NCBI GenBank assembly: GCA_043228905.1
Contig: JBHGNT010000017.1
Span: 13,826,001 to 13,890,000 of the forward strand
Reading direction: 5' to 3'
DNA: 64,000 bases
Source: Azolla caroliniana
Lineage: Eukaryota; Polypodiophyta
Below, in pieces: positions 10,746 through 23,200 of the stretch (its first letter is position 1; every line of letters begins with the position of its first letter). The notes beneath the pieces are model-generated. The model worked only from the letters and a program-made list of their open reading frames with translations. It was not told the origin of the DNA and searched no databases. The position numbers and the translations under genes were made by a program.

Positions 10746-12331
10746 ACAGAGCCCCTGCATCGCTACCTTCCTGATGGTTTTAACATATTCACAGGAATCA
10801 GTCATGATGCCCCACTGCATGTATTGTCCTATGGAAATGCGTTCTATACTGTCATACTATGTAATGGAGGCTTTACGCATCAATTCTCTACAGTATTGTA
10901 GCATGAAATATAAACAACACACGCACTTTGGCCTCCATGCTCATGAAGCTTTCTTGAAACATATTTGCAACCTGTTTCAATTGGTCTGTCAATTTAGTTA
11001 TCATCAATTGGTCCGTCAATTGGTGTCTGAATGGTGTTTCATTGACCCAGTTATCATGTATTAGTCTTGAGTTTTTAAAAATCATTATCATTCATTGATT
11101 TAGTAATATGATAATACATTTAAGTTTATTTTACATTTGACAACATAATCACTCAATTTTGTTAATCTTTGTATGTCCTCTTAAGGTAATGCATTCAAAG
11201 GCTAACAGATGCATTACCAGAATTCACTTGAATCCCTGCAATCCTAAAAACCCTAAAATTTCCTGTAAACTAAATCATTTTAAGGTTAACAGAAGTATCA
11301 CAGTAATTTAACATATCTGACCTTCTGTATTGCTTTGCAAGGCCTAAAGCCCTAAACCCTAAACTTCCGTCTAAAATTCCTTGCCATAATTCAACATATC
11401 TGCACGTCTGTATTTCCTTGCAATCCCTAAACCCTAAACTTCCATCTGAAGTAAGGCATTTGACGGCCAACTGAGGCATCACCAGAATTCATCAGATTAG
11501 TGTTTTTGTATTTCCTTTTAAGGTAAAACGTTGAAATGGTTAACAGATGCTGCCACAGCTCATATGTCAGGGCTTTTGTATTTTAAACAGCAACACAGTT
11601 TAATTTGTCAAGAACTTTTTTAAAGATATTTCCACAACTTACAATTTGCAATATGTATAATTAAGTTTGCGAGCATGCCATGCATTTTCTCTGTATTCAC
11701 ACCTTATTTACAAAGCAACTGAAATACACCAGACGTTATTCAGAAATTATGTGCAAACTAAACAAAACTTTACATTAGCAGATATTTATGAAAGCAACTG
11801 ATATACACCAGAATTTGCTCATAAATTATAAGCAAATTCAAGAAAAGTGAGCACTATGAGTTCTAGAATAATTGCCTCAATATAGTACACTAAGTAAATA
11901 TGATCAGTTTCAAGACGCACATTCCAGCTTTTCGCATTAATAGAGTTCTTACGTAAGTACTAGTGGATTCAAATAAACCAAAACTGTGTTGATATCGAAA
12001 AATGTATTGGCAAAATAATGCAGCAGGATACAATCATTCCTAAATGTGATTACGATGCTTCCTAATTTTTGCAATAAATAAGCCACTTGTGCTAGAGCAA
12101 AGGGGATCAAACCGCAGTGTATATGCCAAACGCCCAATTCGGCAAGGCCATTTGTATAGTTTCGCATCTTCAATCTCCACCAGCTCTGGATCATTCCACC
12201 ACATGCATTAAGACCATGATTCCATATATACAGCTTTTAATTTAGTGACATAAATTCACAATATTTGTAATCACCATCAGTTTCCTGTGGTCACTAAATT
12301 TCTCTCTCTCTCTCATAGGGTTTTGTCCTAC
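10746..12331. repeat. AT-rich spacer with degenerate repeats containing CCCTAAA
   Basis: Between about 11180 and 11560 a unit of about 80 bp recurs imperfectly. It combines 'aacatatctg', 'tctgtatt' and two tandem telomere-like CCCTAAA motifs (about 11349-11365 and 11425-11440). Blocks with 'aaggttaacaga' and 'catcaccagaattc' also recur. No gene is supported in this stretch. Confidence 0.55.
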
Positions 12332-14638
12332 AATGGCAAACACTCGTAAGGGGGCCACAAAGTTTAGGAGTATGATCGATATGAGCCAAGATTACCAACG
12401 ATTCTTGACATTAATGCAATAAATTCAGCCACAATGGAGAAAATGCTTGAGTCACTTGATTTCTCTCCAAAAAGCAATAAACAAGCAAGGTGAAGAGATT
12501 AGAACACTAATGAAGAGAATGCTACACTCCAAATTGTTGTCATTGAGAATGAAGGTCTTAAGAAAATGGTTGCAAAACTTGAAGACGAGATTCAAGAATG
12601 CAAGAAAGCTCTATTGAAACAAATGAGCACCTTAACAAAATTGAGTTAAAGAATGCATTAAAAGAGGCGAGAATGGACACGATGAGGTGGGATGTAAGTG
12701 AGATAAAAAATGTATGCACAATGTAGTCATGGGCCAATGTATGTGGTGGGAATGTGGTATCAAACTCATCTATTATGCATTTGATGCATCAAGATAAAAC
12801 TGTAGAAAGCATAGATGTTTGAGAATTGAAAGAACGTGAACGAGGATCAAAGAACAGTGTCATCTGTGGTGTTGCTCACTCTGGAAAAAGGCCTATTGTA
12901 TGCACAATGCCGGATGATACAAAGTGAAGGATCATAATCAAAAATCATTGGGTATACCTCAAAGGCACACAATGCTTGGTGAGTGAAGATCATACTATCT
13001 CACAACAAAATGCCCGTCGTAAAGCATATGAAAAAAATTGAAAAATAAAGTTAAGGATGTGCCTAAAGACAGAAATGTAAGCAACTAGGTCACGTGACCT
13101 ATGGGACTAATCCACGTCTTCTACGTCTATGCTTTTGGAATTGCAATGGATGCCTATGGAATGCAGGATTTGGCATAAAGGGGTTCATTAATGATTCGAA
13201 TATCAAAGGAGTTCATTAATGATTCGAATATCACACTTCTTGTTGAAAACATAGGAGCATATCACTCGATGGATTTAAGGTTTAGGAAACTATATTGTAC
13301 ACTCTTTAATATAGGCAAAAAATCCAAGACAACGAAGAGGACAAGGGGTGGCATTTAAGAAGGAAATGATACATAAATGGTACATATGACACAAAAAAGA
13401 AACTAATCGTTTGTCCACTTTTGCAATTAGATGTTACACTCCTTATAAAGATTCTAACTTTTATGCTTGTTTGGATAAAGATAAACCTTTTGCCAATTTG
13501 GACGATGATATCGTTTGGTGACATGAATACATGTACAAGAAGTTTCCAAACTTGATCCACAACAATCTTTCATGCCACATATCAAGGATGCAAGAGGATA
13601 TCCAAATGTATATTTGTTCTTCTCGTGATCAAAAAGATCCGGACCAATTTGGGAAGTTACTCTTACAAATGTGCAATTGTATTGGAATGCTTATAACTTG
13701 GTGAATGGACACTCGATCATAGGGCTTTATGTATTGACCTCCAATGTGTACATGGTTTGATTGTGAGAAGGAAATTGAAGATAATAAATAACCGCGCTTG
13801 AGCATGAACCTTAAACGAGTGCCCATGTATTCCAAGATGGTTGAAGATATGTTACAAATGACAAAGATACAACATGGTGCCACTAGAATGCAAATGAGAA
13901 GCTTTGAATTAAGCTATTCTGTCATGCACAAACAAATGTTTTTCGACTAGGCACACATCTTGTAAATGCATCAAGAAATGTAGTCCAAAGAAAAATGGTT
14001 TGATAAAGAATGTCATGAAGCTAGAAGTACCTTATGATTTTGGACGTAGTCGAGTATAAAGAAAATTATCAAAAGCATTTGCAAAGGTTTATTCAAAGAA
14101 AGACGAATATGGGAAGTTACTCAACCATTTCTCCAAATGCAAGAGAAAGCACATGTATGTGCTAATTTTTGGGGAAATCTAAAGGGGAAACGTGTATAAA
14201 GGTTGAAATGCTCGAATGAACGGGAAAGGAAGCACATGCATGGATAAGTGATATATGTAATCATGCATCGCAATATGGTATGCCCTATGATTCAACTACA
14301 AATTGGATCAAACCTTAACAGAAAGGTGGAAATGTAAATAACGGTTGGCTTGCTAATGGCAAAACTATTTGGATGTATAATGGAATCAAAGATAAGTGCA
14401 TGGCTAAAAAAATAAGATGGCTTTCAAAAATAACATACCACCATTGATCACCTTGTCACCCTTCAAGTATTAATCGAGGAAAGTGACTTGAGAGGTAAAG
14501 GTTTATATTGTTGCTTCATAAACTACAAGAAACTTTTTGATATGGTACCTCGTCAGCATCTTTGGAGGCAAATGGAAGAACTCAAGGTGTCAAGTGAATA
14601 TATGCTTGTAATTTCTTGAAGTTATGAGACGGTTATAT
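12332..14638 (+). pseudogene. RTE-type LINE, 5' part
   Basis: A decayed non-LTR retrotransposon. From 12332 a broken frame starts MANTRKGATKFRSMID and is rich in Lys/Glu coiled-coil-like sequence, possibly a first ORF. From about 13430 pieces of an endonuclease/RT linker are visible. Near 14005-14110 is a KWFDKECHEARS-type motif. From 14290 the RT fingers follow (NWIKP, KGGNVNN, then MAKKIRWLSKITYHH-like decayed text), and near 14500-14600 the first RT core with aspartate (LYCCFINYKKLFDMVPRQHL). Stops and frameshifts are frequent. The frame resumes at 16125 after a copia insertion. The clade is judged from the FDMVPR, FGLCIDELE and GVEAWG motifs. The start is uncertain. Confidence 0.65.
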
Positions 14639-14643
14639 GTTCT
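14639..14643. repeat. Target site duplication GTTCT, left copy
   Basis: GTTCT precedes the copia fragment and recurs at 16120-16124. Joining the LINE across the two copies gives a continuous reading frame (ETVICS followed by LRIGDRLSNFFTSTI). Confidence 0.8.
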
Positions 14644-14847
14644 TGTTGGGTTCTTGCTTTGAATCCGAAAAAGCTTACCCACTTTAGGGTTATGAAAGTA
14701 TATATAGACAAGGGGGAAAATCCTCCTAAAGAGTGAAAAAATGCCCCTATTGCCGTAAGTGTGTTCACACACATCATTGTCCTCAGTGTGTTCACACATC
14801 AATGTCCTAAGTGTGTTCACACACATCACTACCGAAATATGTCAACA
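14644..14847 (-). repeat. LTR of the rearranged copia
   Basis: About 204 bp, beginning TG and ending CA, followed by the antisense polypurine tract. It has a TATA-like run (gtatatataga, about 14698-14708) and three copies of 'gtgtgttcacaca' (14757-14825). Only 28 bp of the partner LTR remain at 16092-16119. Confidence 0.7.
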
Positions 14848-15903
14848 AATCCCCCTTGGGAGTGATGCGGTGAACAAGGAGCTAGCACTCATAGAGTCAA
14901 AAAAAACATGCAGGTCTGGCGGTAGTGTTCCCCCATTGGGATAAAACAACCCAAGTGGCCAGGTACCACTCAAGTAGCAAAAGATGGGCTTAACTACCTG
15001 CCAATGCTTAACTCCTGGGCAATGCATAAACATACTCATCTGAGAGACAGCAAACTGAATATCAGGTCGGGTTATGCATAAGTAAATCAAGCATCCAATT
15101 GCCTGTTGATAGAGAACAACATCAAATGCATCTCCAGCATCATGAAGGCTCAAACGTAAACCTATCTCCATGGGGGTGGCAATAGGTTTACCGTCTTCAA
15201 GGCCAAAACGCTGCAATAATGTGTCAATGTATTTTGATTGACACAAAGCTATTCCACCATTAACTTGCATAAATTGAATGCCCAAATAATGATGCAAATG
15301 CCCCAAATTTGACATCTCAAAAGGGGCATGCAAATCAGCCTTAAAGTCAGCAATATGCTTCTCATTGGGACCAGTGAGCAACATATCATCGACATACACA
15401 ACCATGATCAGAAATACATCATCAGCACGCTTAGCGTATAAGGTGCTTTCATTTGGACTATTCTCAAACCCAAATGCAATCAAATAGGCATGTATCTTCT
15501 CATACCAAGAATGTGGTGCTTGCTTTAAGCCATACAATGCCTTTCTCAACCTGCACACTTTGTGTTCATGCCCTTTCTGCACAAAACCACGGGGTTGGGA
15601 TACATACACTTCCTCATGAAGATTACCATTTAGAAATGTTGTTTTAATGTCCAATTGATGTACATTCCAACCACAATGAGCTACAATTGCATAGATGCTA
15701 CGAACATTAGTCATACAACAGGTGAGAGCAAAGGCCTCATCAAAATCAATGCCTTTTTCTTGGGCATAACTTATCACAACAAGCCTAGCCTTATACCTGT
15801 CAACTGTTCCATCAGGTTTACGCTTCAGCTTATATACCCACTTAGTGCCAATAGCCTTCTTGCCAGGAGGCAAGTCACATAAAGACCATGTACCAATCTT
15901 CAT
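14848..15903 (-). pseudogene. Copia RT and RNase H fragment, long open frame
   Basis: About 350 residues open on the minus strand, from MKIGTWSLCDLPPGKK to the polypurine tract. RT motifs follow in order: TKWVYKLKRKPDG, YKARLVVISYAQEKGIDFDE, VHQLDIKTTFLNGNLHEEVY, LYGLKQAPHSWYEK, catalytic VVYVDDMLLTG and LGHLHHYLGIQF. Next is the connection region with SYAIG-like QQAIGCLIYLCITRPDIQFAV, and the start of RNase H, which ends early (DLHVFFDSMSASS) without the later catalytic residues. The frame has no stops, so the fragment is fairly young. Its N-terminal part lies inverted at 15904-16091. The ATG is not a natural start. Confidence 0.85.
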
Positions 15904-16124
15904 AATAGCAAATTGGATTTTCCTTTGTCATACCATACACGTTCAGGTTTATTATAGTGCTTCTTTTGCATTAGATTGTTATGCTATGGCTGCCTCTAGT
16001 CTTTGTGATGAGAATGAGCTTGTTTCTTTTGATGAAGCACAAAATTCAAAAAATTGGATGGCTGCTATGCAATCCGAATATGATGCACCACTGTTGGGTT
16101 CTTGCTTTGAATCCCAAAAGTTCT

Positions 16125-17360
16125 TTGCGTATAGGCGACAGACTTTCGAATTTTTTCACTAGCACTATTAGTGCTAAGCTAAGCCAGGATGCCCACTCTC
16201 ACCAACTCTATTTGGTCTATGCATAGATGAATTGGAAGAAACAGGTGCCCAATTTGTAAAGCAAGGCGTTGAAGAAGTTCTCATTGGAAATGTATGTAGT
16301 CATCATGTTGTTGTTGTATGTGGATGATGTCGTGCTTTTGCAAATACTTTAGGAGATGCACAAAAGCTTATGAAGGAATTGGAAAAAAATTGCATGCGCA
16401 TTAAATCAAGCGTCAACAACTCTAAAACAAAGATAATGATTGTGAAAAGGCTAATACAAGATAAACTATGCATTATGTACAATACTGAGCCACTTGAATG
16501 TGAAAAGCTTCAAATATCTTAGCCTTGAAGTTCCTTCAAATCATAGATTGAATGAAGGTGTTACACGACACTTAGAGGCGAGAACGCGAACACATTATGC
16601 ATTTGAGAACACATGCAATCATGGAGATATTAAGTGTTGGGTCCTCAAGAAATACCTTTTAGACACTTTGGTGACACCGGTGCTTCTCGATGGGGTGGAA
16701 GCATGGGGGGTAGCATCCCTAAATCTACTTGGAAAGAGTTTGGAAATGTCCACAAACATTTTCTTACAAAGTTACTACGAGTTAAGAAACAAGCACCATA
16801 CACCCTCTTGCTTGAGACAAGATAATTCCCCATTGAGATCATGGCCATGGAAAGGGTTGTTGATTACATGCTTGAGGTTCAACAAAGCCCCTCACACCGA
16901 CTTTCTAGAATCGCATGGGAAGCAAGCAAAAAGTTCCAAAAGACGCATAAAAGCAAAATTTGTGTTCCGATTGGATACAAGATATGGAAAAATGGTTTGG
17001 TAAATGGATGCAACACACTTGCTTCATGATGCATCATTGGATTCCTTTGTAAATGAGGCCTTTTTGCAACGCCAATGTATCATTACATGGGACAAAGGTG
17101 GAGGCTCACACTTCACACATTATAGTACACATGTTACACCTAACTACAAAACCATATTCTTCGTAAAACAAGGAAACTGTACACATTGATACATGTTAGA
17201 GCCCATCTCATTGTCTGTCATTCAAACCACTGCTTACATTTGACTTAGTTCACATGCATTGTGATGTGTGACGGGATGTTGGGGCACAATTGATGAGAGT
17301 GGTCGACTATGCACACGTTGCCCTAAACAACTTTGAGAGTCTGAGTATTACACTTTGATT
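16125..17360 (+). pseudogene. RTE-type LINE, 3' part
   Basis: It continues the LINE of 12332-14638. RT motifs are a decayed GCPLSP-type box (about 16185-16205), FGLCIDELEE (about 16210-16240), the catalytic VDDVVLFA box (16320-16345, LYVDD read across a shift), KSFKYLSLEVP with KLMKELEK before it, and a C-terminal PVLLDGVEAWG segment (about 16678-16712). Downstream, pieces such as TPNYKTIFFVKQ (17140-17180) and a CTRC...ESEYY element (17310-17350) match the tail region of such proteins. Multiple frameshifts make it dead. The 3' end is not sharply defined. Confidence 0.7.
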
Positions 17361-18380
17361 TGTTTTTTTAGTAACACTTTTATTACTAGTGGGAAACCTC
17401 AAAGTGAGGTGAAAACCCACAAAGAATAAAGAGAAGTATACAAGTGTCAATTAGACACTAAAGAGGTTAGAAGCACTCAAAAGTAAAGAGTGTAAATTTG
17501 TAGTGCGATGTCTCTAAGTCGCAGACAATCAAACAAAGATTGCTCCAGGGATTGATTAAGAAAGCTAACTTCATGTGGTTGGTTTCGATCAAGACCTTGC
17601 TATTGCGGGCAGTCGAGATGGTCCTTGATAATTACAATGGGTGTCACAATAGAGTATGGTCACCCACTAACTAAATGGGTAGTGGAACATGTTGAATTGC
17701 CAACAGGCAAGACGAACACTCTACATAGGAACGAATTTCCACTTGCTCTAACAAAGAAAATTGTCACATTAGTACTCCCTTCAACTTTCGTAGATATGCT
17801 TTCATTCCATGCCTTCCGTCAAATACAGAAGCATTGCGCATATCCCAATTATGATACAATCCCCAATACCTCAAAAAATAGGAAAACAATATCTATCTCT
17901 AATTTTTTATTTTGGATCAATCTGTGTAAAATGTGCAAACACCCGTTATCTAGGCGTCAAATAATACCATGATATAACTTGTCAAATTTGAGAAATGTAA
18001 CTTCAAATCTAACAAGCAATCAAACATTGTATAAAACAATGAGTCCATGACACTTTAGAGCTAATCCCAAAAGCAATCCCCTAATCAAAACTCTCCCATG
18101 AAGACCTTTGCTACACGTAGAATGCTAACTACGTTTTGAGATATGCCACCACTCGTGATCAAATTTGTGAGTTTTCCATTCTTCTTCAACCTTAGATAAT
18201 AGCCATCCAAGGGAGCAATCATACGAAAGATTAGTAGTCACTTGTAAAAATGGCGTCTGACACAATAAACACTGATCAATCCACAGTTGTTCTCCTGTTT
18301 CTAAAGGTAACGAAACTTGCATTAATGCAATATTTTGTAGTTGTTTCTAGATAAACCCATAATTAGGTGGGATGCATAAT

Positions 18381-18443
<63 letters not shown>

Positions 18444-18577
18444 GCCTATCCAAACTGAGTTCCTCTAGGTGGTCATGCATCCACCTAGGCTCTCTCTCTC
18501 TCACACACACACAAAGTTTTATGCCCTTGAGAGTGAACAAAAGTACATATTGAAGAATATTTAGATATACACGTAGA
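17361..18577. other. Intergenic, with an (AG/CT)n tract
   Basis: No gene is recognised. Two ORFs (17625-17972 plus, 115 codons; 18125-18322 minus, 65 codons) have no visible motif or splice support and are not called. A perfect CT dinucleotide run spans 18384-18440. Confidence 0.5.
18384..18440. repeat. (CT)n microsatellite
   Basis: About 28 uninterrupted CT units, followed by a second short CT/CA run at 18491-18512. Confidence 0.95.
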
Positions 18578-19171
18578 TAGCAATGGGCACGGTTTCGACT
18601 CAAACTGAACCGAACCGTTAAACCATGGTTTAACAGTTTATTGGTTCCAAAAAATTTAATGGTTTGGTTTGGTATGGATTTTCGATAAACGGTTCAGTTT
18701 GGTTCTAAAACTCGGGTTTATAGGTTTATAGGTTTGGTTTATAGGTTTATAGGTTTTTGGTTAACTTTTGTTTTACCTTAATAGTTTATTGATTTAATGG
18801 TTTTTTATTGATTTAATTAATTTAACTTAAATGTTTATTTAATTTAATGGTTCAATTAAAGTTACTTTTATTGATTTAATAAATTTAACTTAAATGCTTA
18901 TTTAATTTAATGTATTTTTGTTTATTTAGATGTTTAATTAGTTTAATTTAAGTGGTTAGGTTTAAATTTTTTATTAAAAGGTTCGATTTGGTTTCAACTT
19001 TTCCCTAAACAGTTTGATTTTAAATGGTTTGGTTTCAACTATTTCTTAAATGGTTTGGTTTCAATACTGAGAGTTCATAAACGGTTTGGTTTGGTTTTTG
19101 TTTTAAATAAACGGTTCGGTTTCAGTTCAGTTCGGTTTCTTTGCCTTGAAACCGAACCACGCCCATTGCTA
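18578..19171. mobile_element. hAT-type MITE, TSD CACGTAGA
   Basis: A 594-bp non-coding element with perfect 11-bp terminal inverted repeats (TAGCAATGGGC at the left, its complement at the right) and an exact 8-bp target duplication, CACGTAGA, at 18570-18577 and 19172-19179. Beyond the TIRs the ends stay related (CGGTTTCG at the left, CGAAACC-like at the right). The interior is low-complexity, dominated by variants of GGTTTGGTTT and TTTAATTTAA. An 8-bp TSD is the mark of hAT transposition. No transposase is present, so it depended on an autonomous relative. Confidence 0.85.
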
Positions 19172-19179
19172 CACGTAGA

Positions 19180-20200
19180 GGAAAAAGACAAGATGGCATA
19201 GCATGAATCTATGTTTTACGTAGCCTTGTACAAAATGGAGAACAGCCCACTATTGCAACCACATTAATACTCCATACTCGGAAAATTGCCAAGGGAAGCA
19301 AGCTGATGCCCAAGCTCACATCCAAACACCCCTTGCACACCATCACACGGATGCACACTCATACAATGAAAACAAAAAATGCAGGTGGCTGAAAATTCAG
19401 CAAACAAAATATGTGACATATACTGCCATGCCACTATTGCAGTGACAATAATACTCCATACTCTAGATAATTACCAAGGAAAGCAGGTTGATGCCCAAGC
19501 TCACATCCAGACACCCCTTGCACACCATCACACTAATGCACACACTCACACAATGAAAATAGAAAATGCGGATGGCTGAAAATTCAGCAAATAGAATATG
19601 TGACCTATATTGCATCAACAAAGCAGAAATAGAAGAACGAGTGACTTTGGAATGCCTCAAATATGAGGACATCAGGCATGATTTTCAAAAATATTCATAT
19701 AAGGTTGTATTGGCTTTCAAGAAATCTTTTCTTAGGAACATTCTTCTCAAGGTCATACCATTGATTGGTTTTACGTTCATTTGAGAGCAACTCCATGAAA
19801 ATATTTTCAGTAGTGAGGCAGGGAACTTCAAGGAAACTTTTAACATGATAAACCAAACGCCATAAATTCCCTAACTATTAGATACATCTGGTTATGAGCA
19901 TCTGATGGGAGCTATGTTAGCCGCATAATACTTCTATGAAACATGCAATGATTCTCACTACGAAGAGCACTCATATTGTGATGACTCCACTGTTCTCGGG
20001 CCAACGCCGCGAGGTTCAGCTATGTATGCTGATCTGTGCTTTATTAAGGAATCTTTAATCTCAAATCCATATAAAACATACTACAAGATACCTCTTTTCT
20101 GTCAATCATATGCATTGCACATACAGAGATTTCTAGGATTCCGTGCTTGCGTTAAGTGATATTATAACACTAAATTAAAAAAGCATTTCAAGAAAGTCAC
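19180..20200. repeat. Spacer with a 180-bp tandem duplication
   Basis: A block of about 180 bp with 'aatactccatactc', 'gatgcccaagctcacatcca' and 'ggctgaaaattcagcaaa' occurs at about 19266-19420 and again at 19448-19605. This is where the last exon of the methyltransferase gene at 20201-24582 would be expected, but I could not recognise it on the minus strand down to 17400. Confidence 0.6.
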
Positions 20201-23200
20201 CTGCATTTGCATGATCAGCCAAGAACTTTTCCACTACTTCCTCATTTTGTGCTAATGTGAAGCTGCAACATAAAAATAGGTATTAGGAAATATGAATAAA
20301 TAAACCTAAAACTTTTCATAATCACATATATTGCACTAAATAACTAACACTACAATGATCACGAAGATGAGTTGTGAAGGCATATCACAAGAAACGAAAT
20401 TTACACCACATACAAGCTTAGGGACTTCACTAACAAATGACAAATAGAGATTGACAAGAGTGAAAGATGATTCGAAAGATTCCTCAATTAGAAATGAGCA
20501 GACAAATAAATGGTAGTACAAATATGAGATTTCAGAATATTCTAAGAATTGTTGAAATTTATTTATGGGAAAGACTCTTAAATACCCAAGTTTTTCTTTA
20601 TTTCCTCCAAATGCAGTTTATGTTCCCAAATGTCAGGATCAAACCCCTTTCAAGCAATTATATGTGCCAATTCCCCACATCTATCCCACATTCATCATAA
20701 ATCAAAAGGACATTCCAAGACTAAATGAAGTTAACAATTCCTCATTATGTCAATCCACTATTCATATAATTTACAGACGATACGAAATCTCCTTGACAGA
20801 CATCAAACCTGCATGTGCTGTATACAAGTGCTCCACCAGATTTCAACAATCTAAACCCATTTGTGAGCAACTGCAGCTGTAATCTCCATCATGTTGCCAA
20901 CTCATTCAACTTTCTTCAATAGCAAAAGATAGAATGCACAAAGATGATGTATATGTACCTGAAGCTTTGTAATGGAATCTAGCCGATCGTTGTCCAAAAG
21001 TCGCCGCTCAAGAGTATCCCAGCCCCATTGCTCATATTTAAATATATGCTTCAAAGACCCATCATGAGTGCATTCAGCATCGATCAACACCTGAAATTAA
21101 TGTATACATGACCTTATGGACTAGACAATACAAATATAGGAAGAAAATCAATCAAGTACACAATCCATGAAAGAATCAAGACCTAGAAACTTCATGAGGA
21201 GAAGGTTTCTATCAGGAAATTTTGAACGGACATGAAAACTCTGGTGCATTAAAACATTTGCCATTATTCTATAAAAATGGACGAAACTTTAAACCCATAT
21301 TTATTAATGAAGACTTTGCAAAGGTATCATATGGTGACTTTCCAGGAATATAATCCATCCTCCATGCTCCTCTACATTACTAACTTCATGTTTGCTCTTC
21401 CATATAACACTGGTCTCTTTGAGGATTAAATGGATTCCGAAATGCTCTAAGAAGCAAATAAAATTGCATCCCACTTTCGAATGTTTCGTTTGATGTCAAG
21501 CTCAAAGAAAGTTAAAAGGAGGACACAGTTCAGATACTAAAATCAGCATAATATATAAGAAAATCAGGCTTGTTTTCCTCAGGTATAATTGAAGAGACTA
21601 AAGTAATGATTCATAGCATGGCATAACAGATTTTTTGCTAATCAGTAAGAAGCCATGAGAGCATAGTACAAGCATGAGTAGATGGAGAGCATGCTTGAAG
21701 AACAGTACAATACAAACCAAAGTTCCAAATGTAAGTACTTCAAGACAAGGACTATTTTGGGTCAAATTCACAGGCTTCATAGGCTACAATCATCGAATGC
21801 TTCAGAAACTCCATATCCACATCAATTAATATTGCATATTTACATCAATATAGCTAAATACCTTGTCATAACCATACACTGACCCTTCCTTTTCATTTCT
21901 GCAGCCATTTTCTAGGATTTGTTCCTTTCTCAATCCAATAACACCAGAATCATCGCCATAAAACAGTAGCTGTGGAGTTCCTGCAGCATTTCCTGATCTT
22001 GCTGCTTTCTTTTCCTTCCTTGTCTTTGGAGACTTCCACTGACTGTAGACAGCAATTGACCCCTCTTTTGTGAATGATGTGCCATTTTTAGCTATAGACT
22101 GGTGAAGGGGAAGCAATGTAAATTGTGTCCCATCTGCTACAAAAAGCCGAGAATGCTTCCCAAGACCGTACTTGAGAAGCATTGTGCGGCAAGCAGCCAA
22201 ACGGTGTTTAGCAATATCTACTCCAGTTAATGTGCCAGACCATCCCAGAATTTCAGCCATCATGCAAAGTTTAGCTCCTGCAATTTAGGAAGACCTTATA
22301 TAACCCTTCATTCCTTTTTTTATTTTGGTAACAGAAATGTAAAGATGGGGATCAAATAACCTGGGGCTGCACATAGATCAAGGACATGATCACCCTTCTC
22401 AATCCCCAATGCATATACAGCTGCACCAGACGCTGCATCCATGCCAAAGATCTAAAACATGTAGAAGAGACCAATTAACACTCATTGTCAAGAAAAACAA
22501 TGCTTTTAATCCACTAACTTAAAATTTTACCTTTCCAAGCTGATATGCTTTGGAACTGGAGATATTCACTTCTTGAGGGAGGCTATAAAAACCCTTTAGC
22601 CATGGAAGGAGCTGAAGCTTACACGATAACTCGGTCTCAACATCACAAACATCACCTTCAAACCCTGATTTAATCCTTATGTATAGTAATTGTTATGATA
22701 AGTTCATTATATTTTGGACGGGATAGGCAATTAACAAAGAAGATAAACATCATTCACTTTATTCCTTTCTCTCATAACTTTCTAATGTGTTTATGCATCA
22801 TTATATAAGTCAGTACAGTTAAATGGAATTCAACAGAAAAAATGTATATATTATCAAAGGATGAACATGGATAAGATATTTGTTACAGCTACAGCGAGAT
22901 CCATTTGTGGTTCACTTCATTACTTTGAAATGTTTCTCTTACATTATTATTAGTTTAAAATGTTTGTAGCATTATGATCATAACAATCTGAAAAGGAAAT
23001 TTCATGTTTTATCTTGTCTAAATAAAATGTGCCACTCCTAGAAAATTTACTGAACCAGTAACATGACAGAAAGTCTGATGGAAAGTCTTACATATTACAC
23101 AACACCAAACCAAATATAATCCCTTAGCTTATCAAATATTCAATGTTTTACTCCTGGATAAGGTACAAATCTCAGAGTATTCTGGCAGCATCAAGACAAA

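Larger units (their letters stand above)
14644..16119 (-). mobile_element. Rearranged copia insertion in the RTE LINE
   Basis: A 1476-bp insert flanked by GTTCT. Its left end is an LTR (14644-14847) starting TGTTGGGTTCTTGC and ending GTCAACA, followed by an antisense polypurine tract (AATCCCCC). Next is a minus-strand RT/RNase H frame (14842-15903). From about 15904 to 16091 a plus-strand piece encodes the stretch that should precede that RT (NSKNWMAAMQSEYDA). The right end is only the first 28 bases of the LTR again, so one internal inversion and loss of most of the second LTR are needed. Gag, protease and integrase are absent. Confidence 0.75.
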
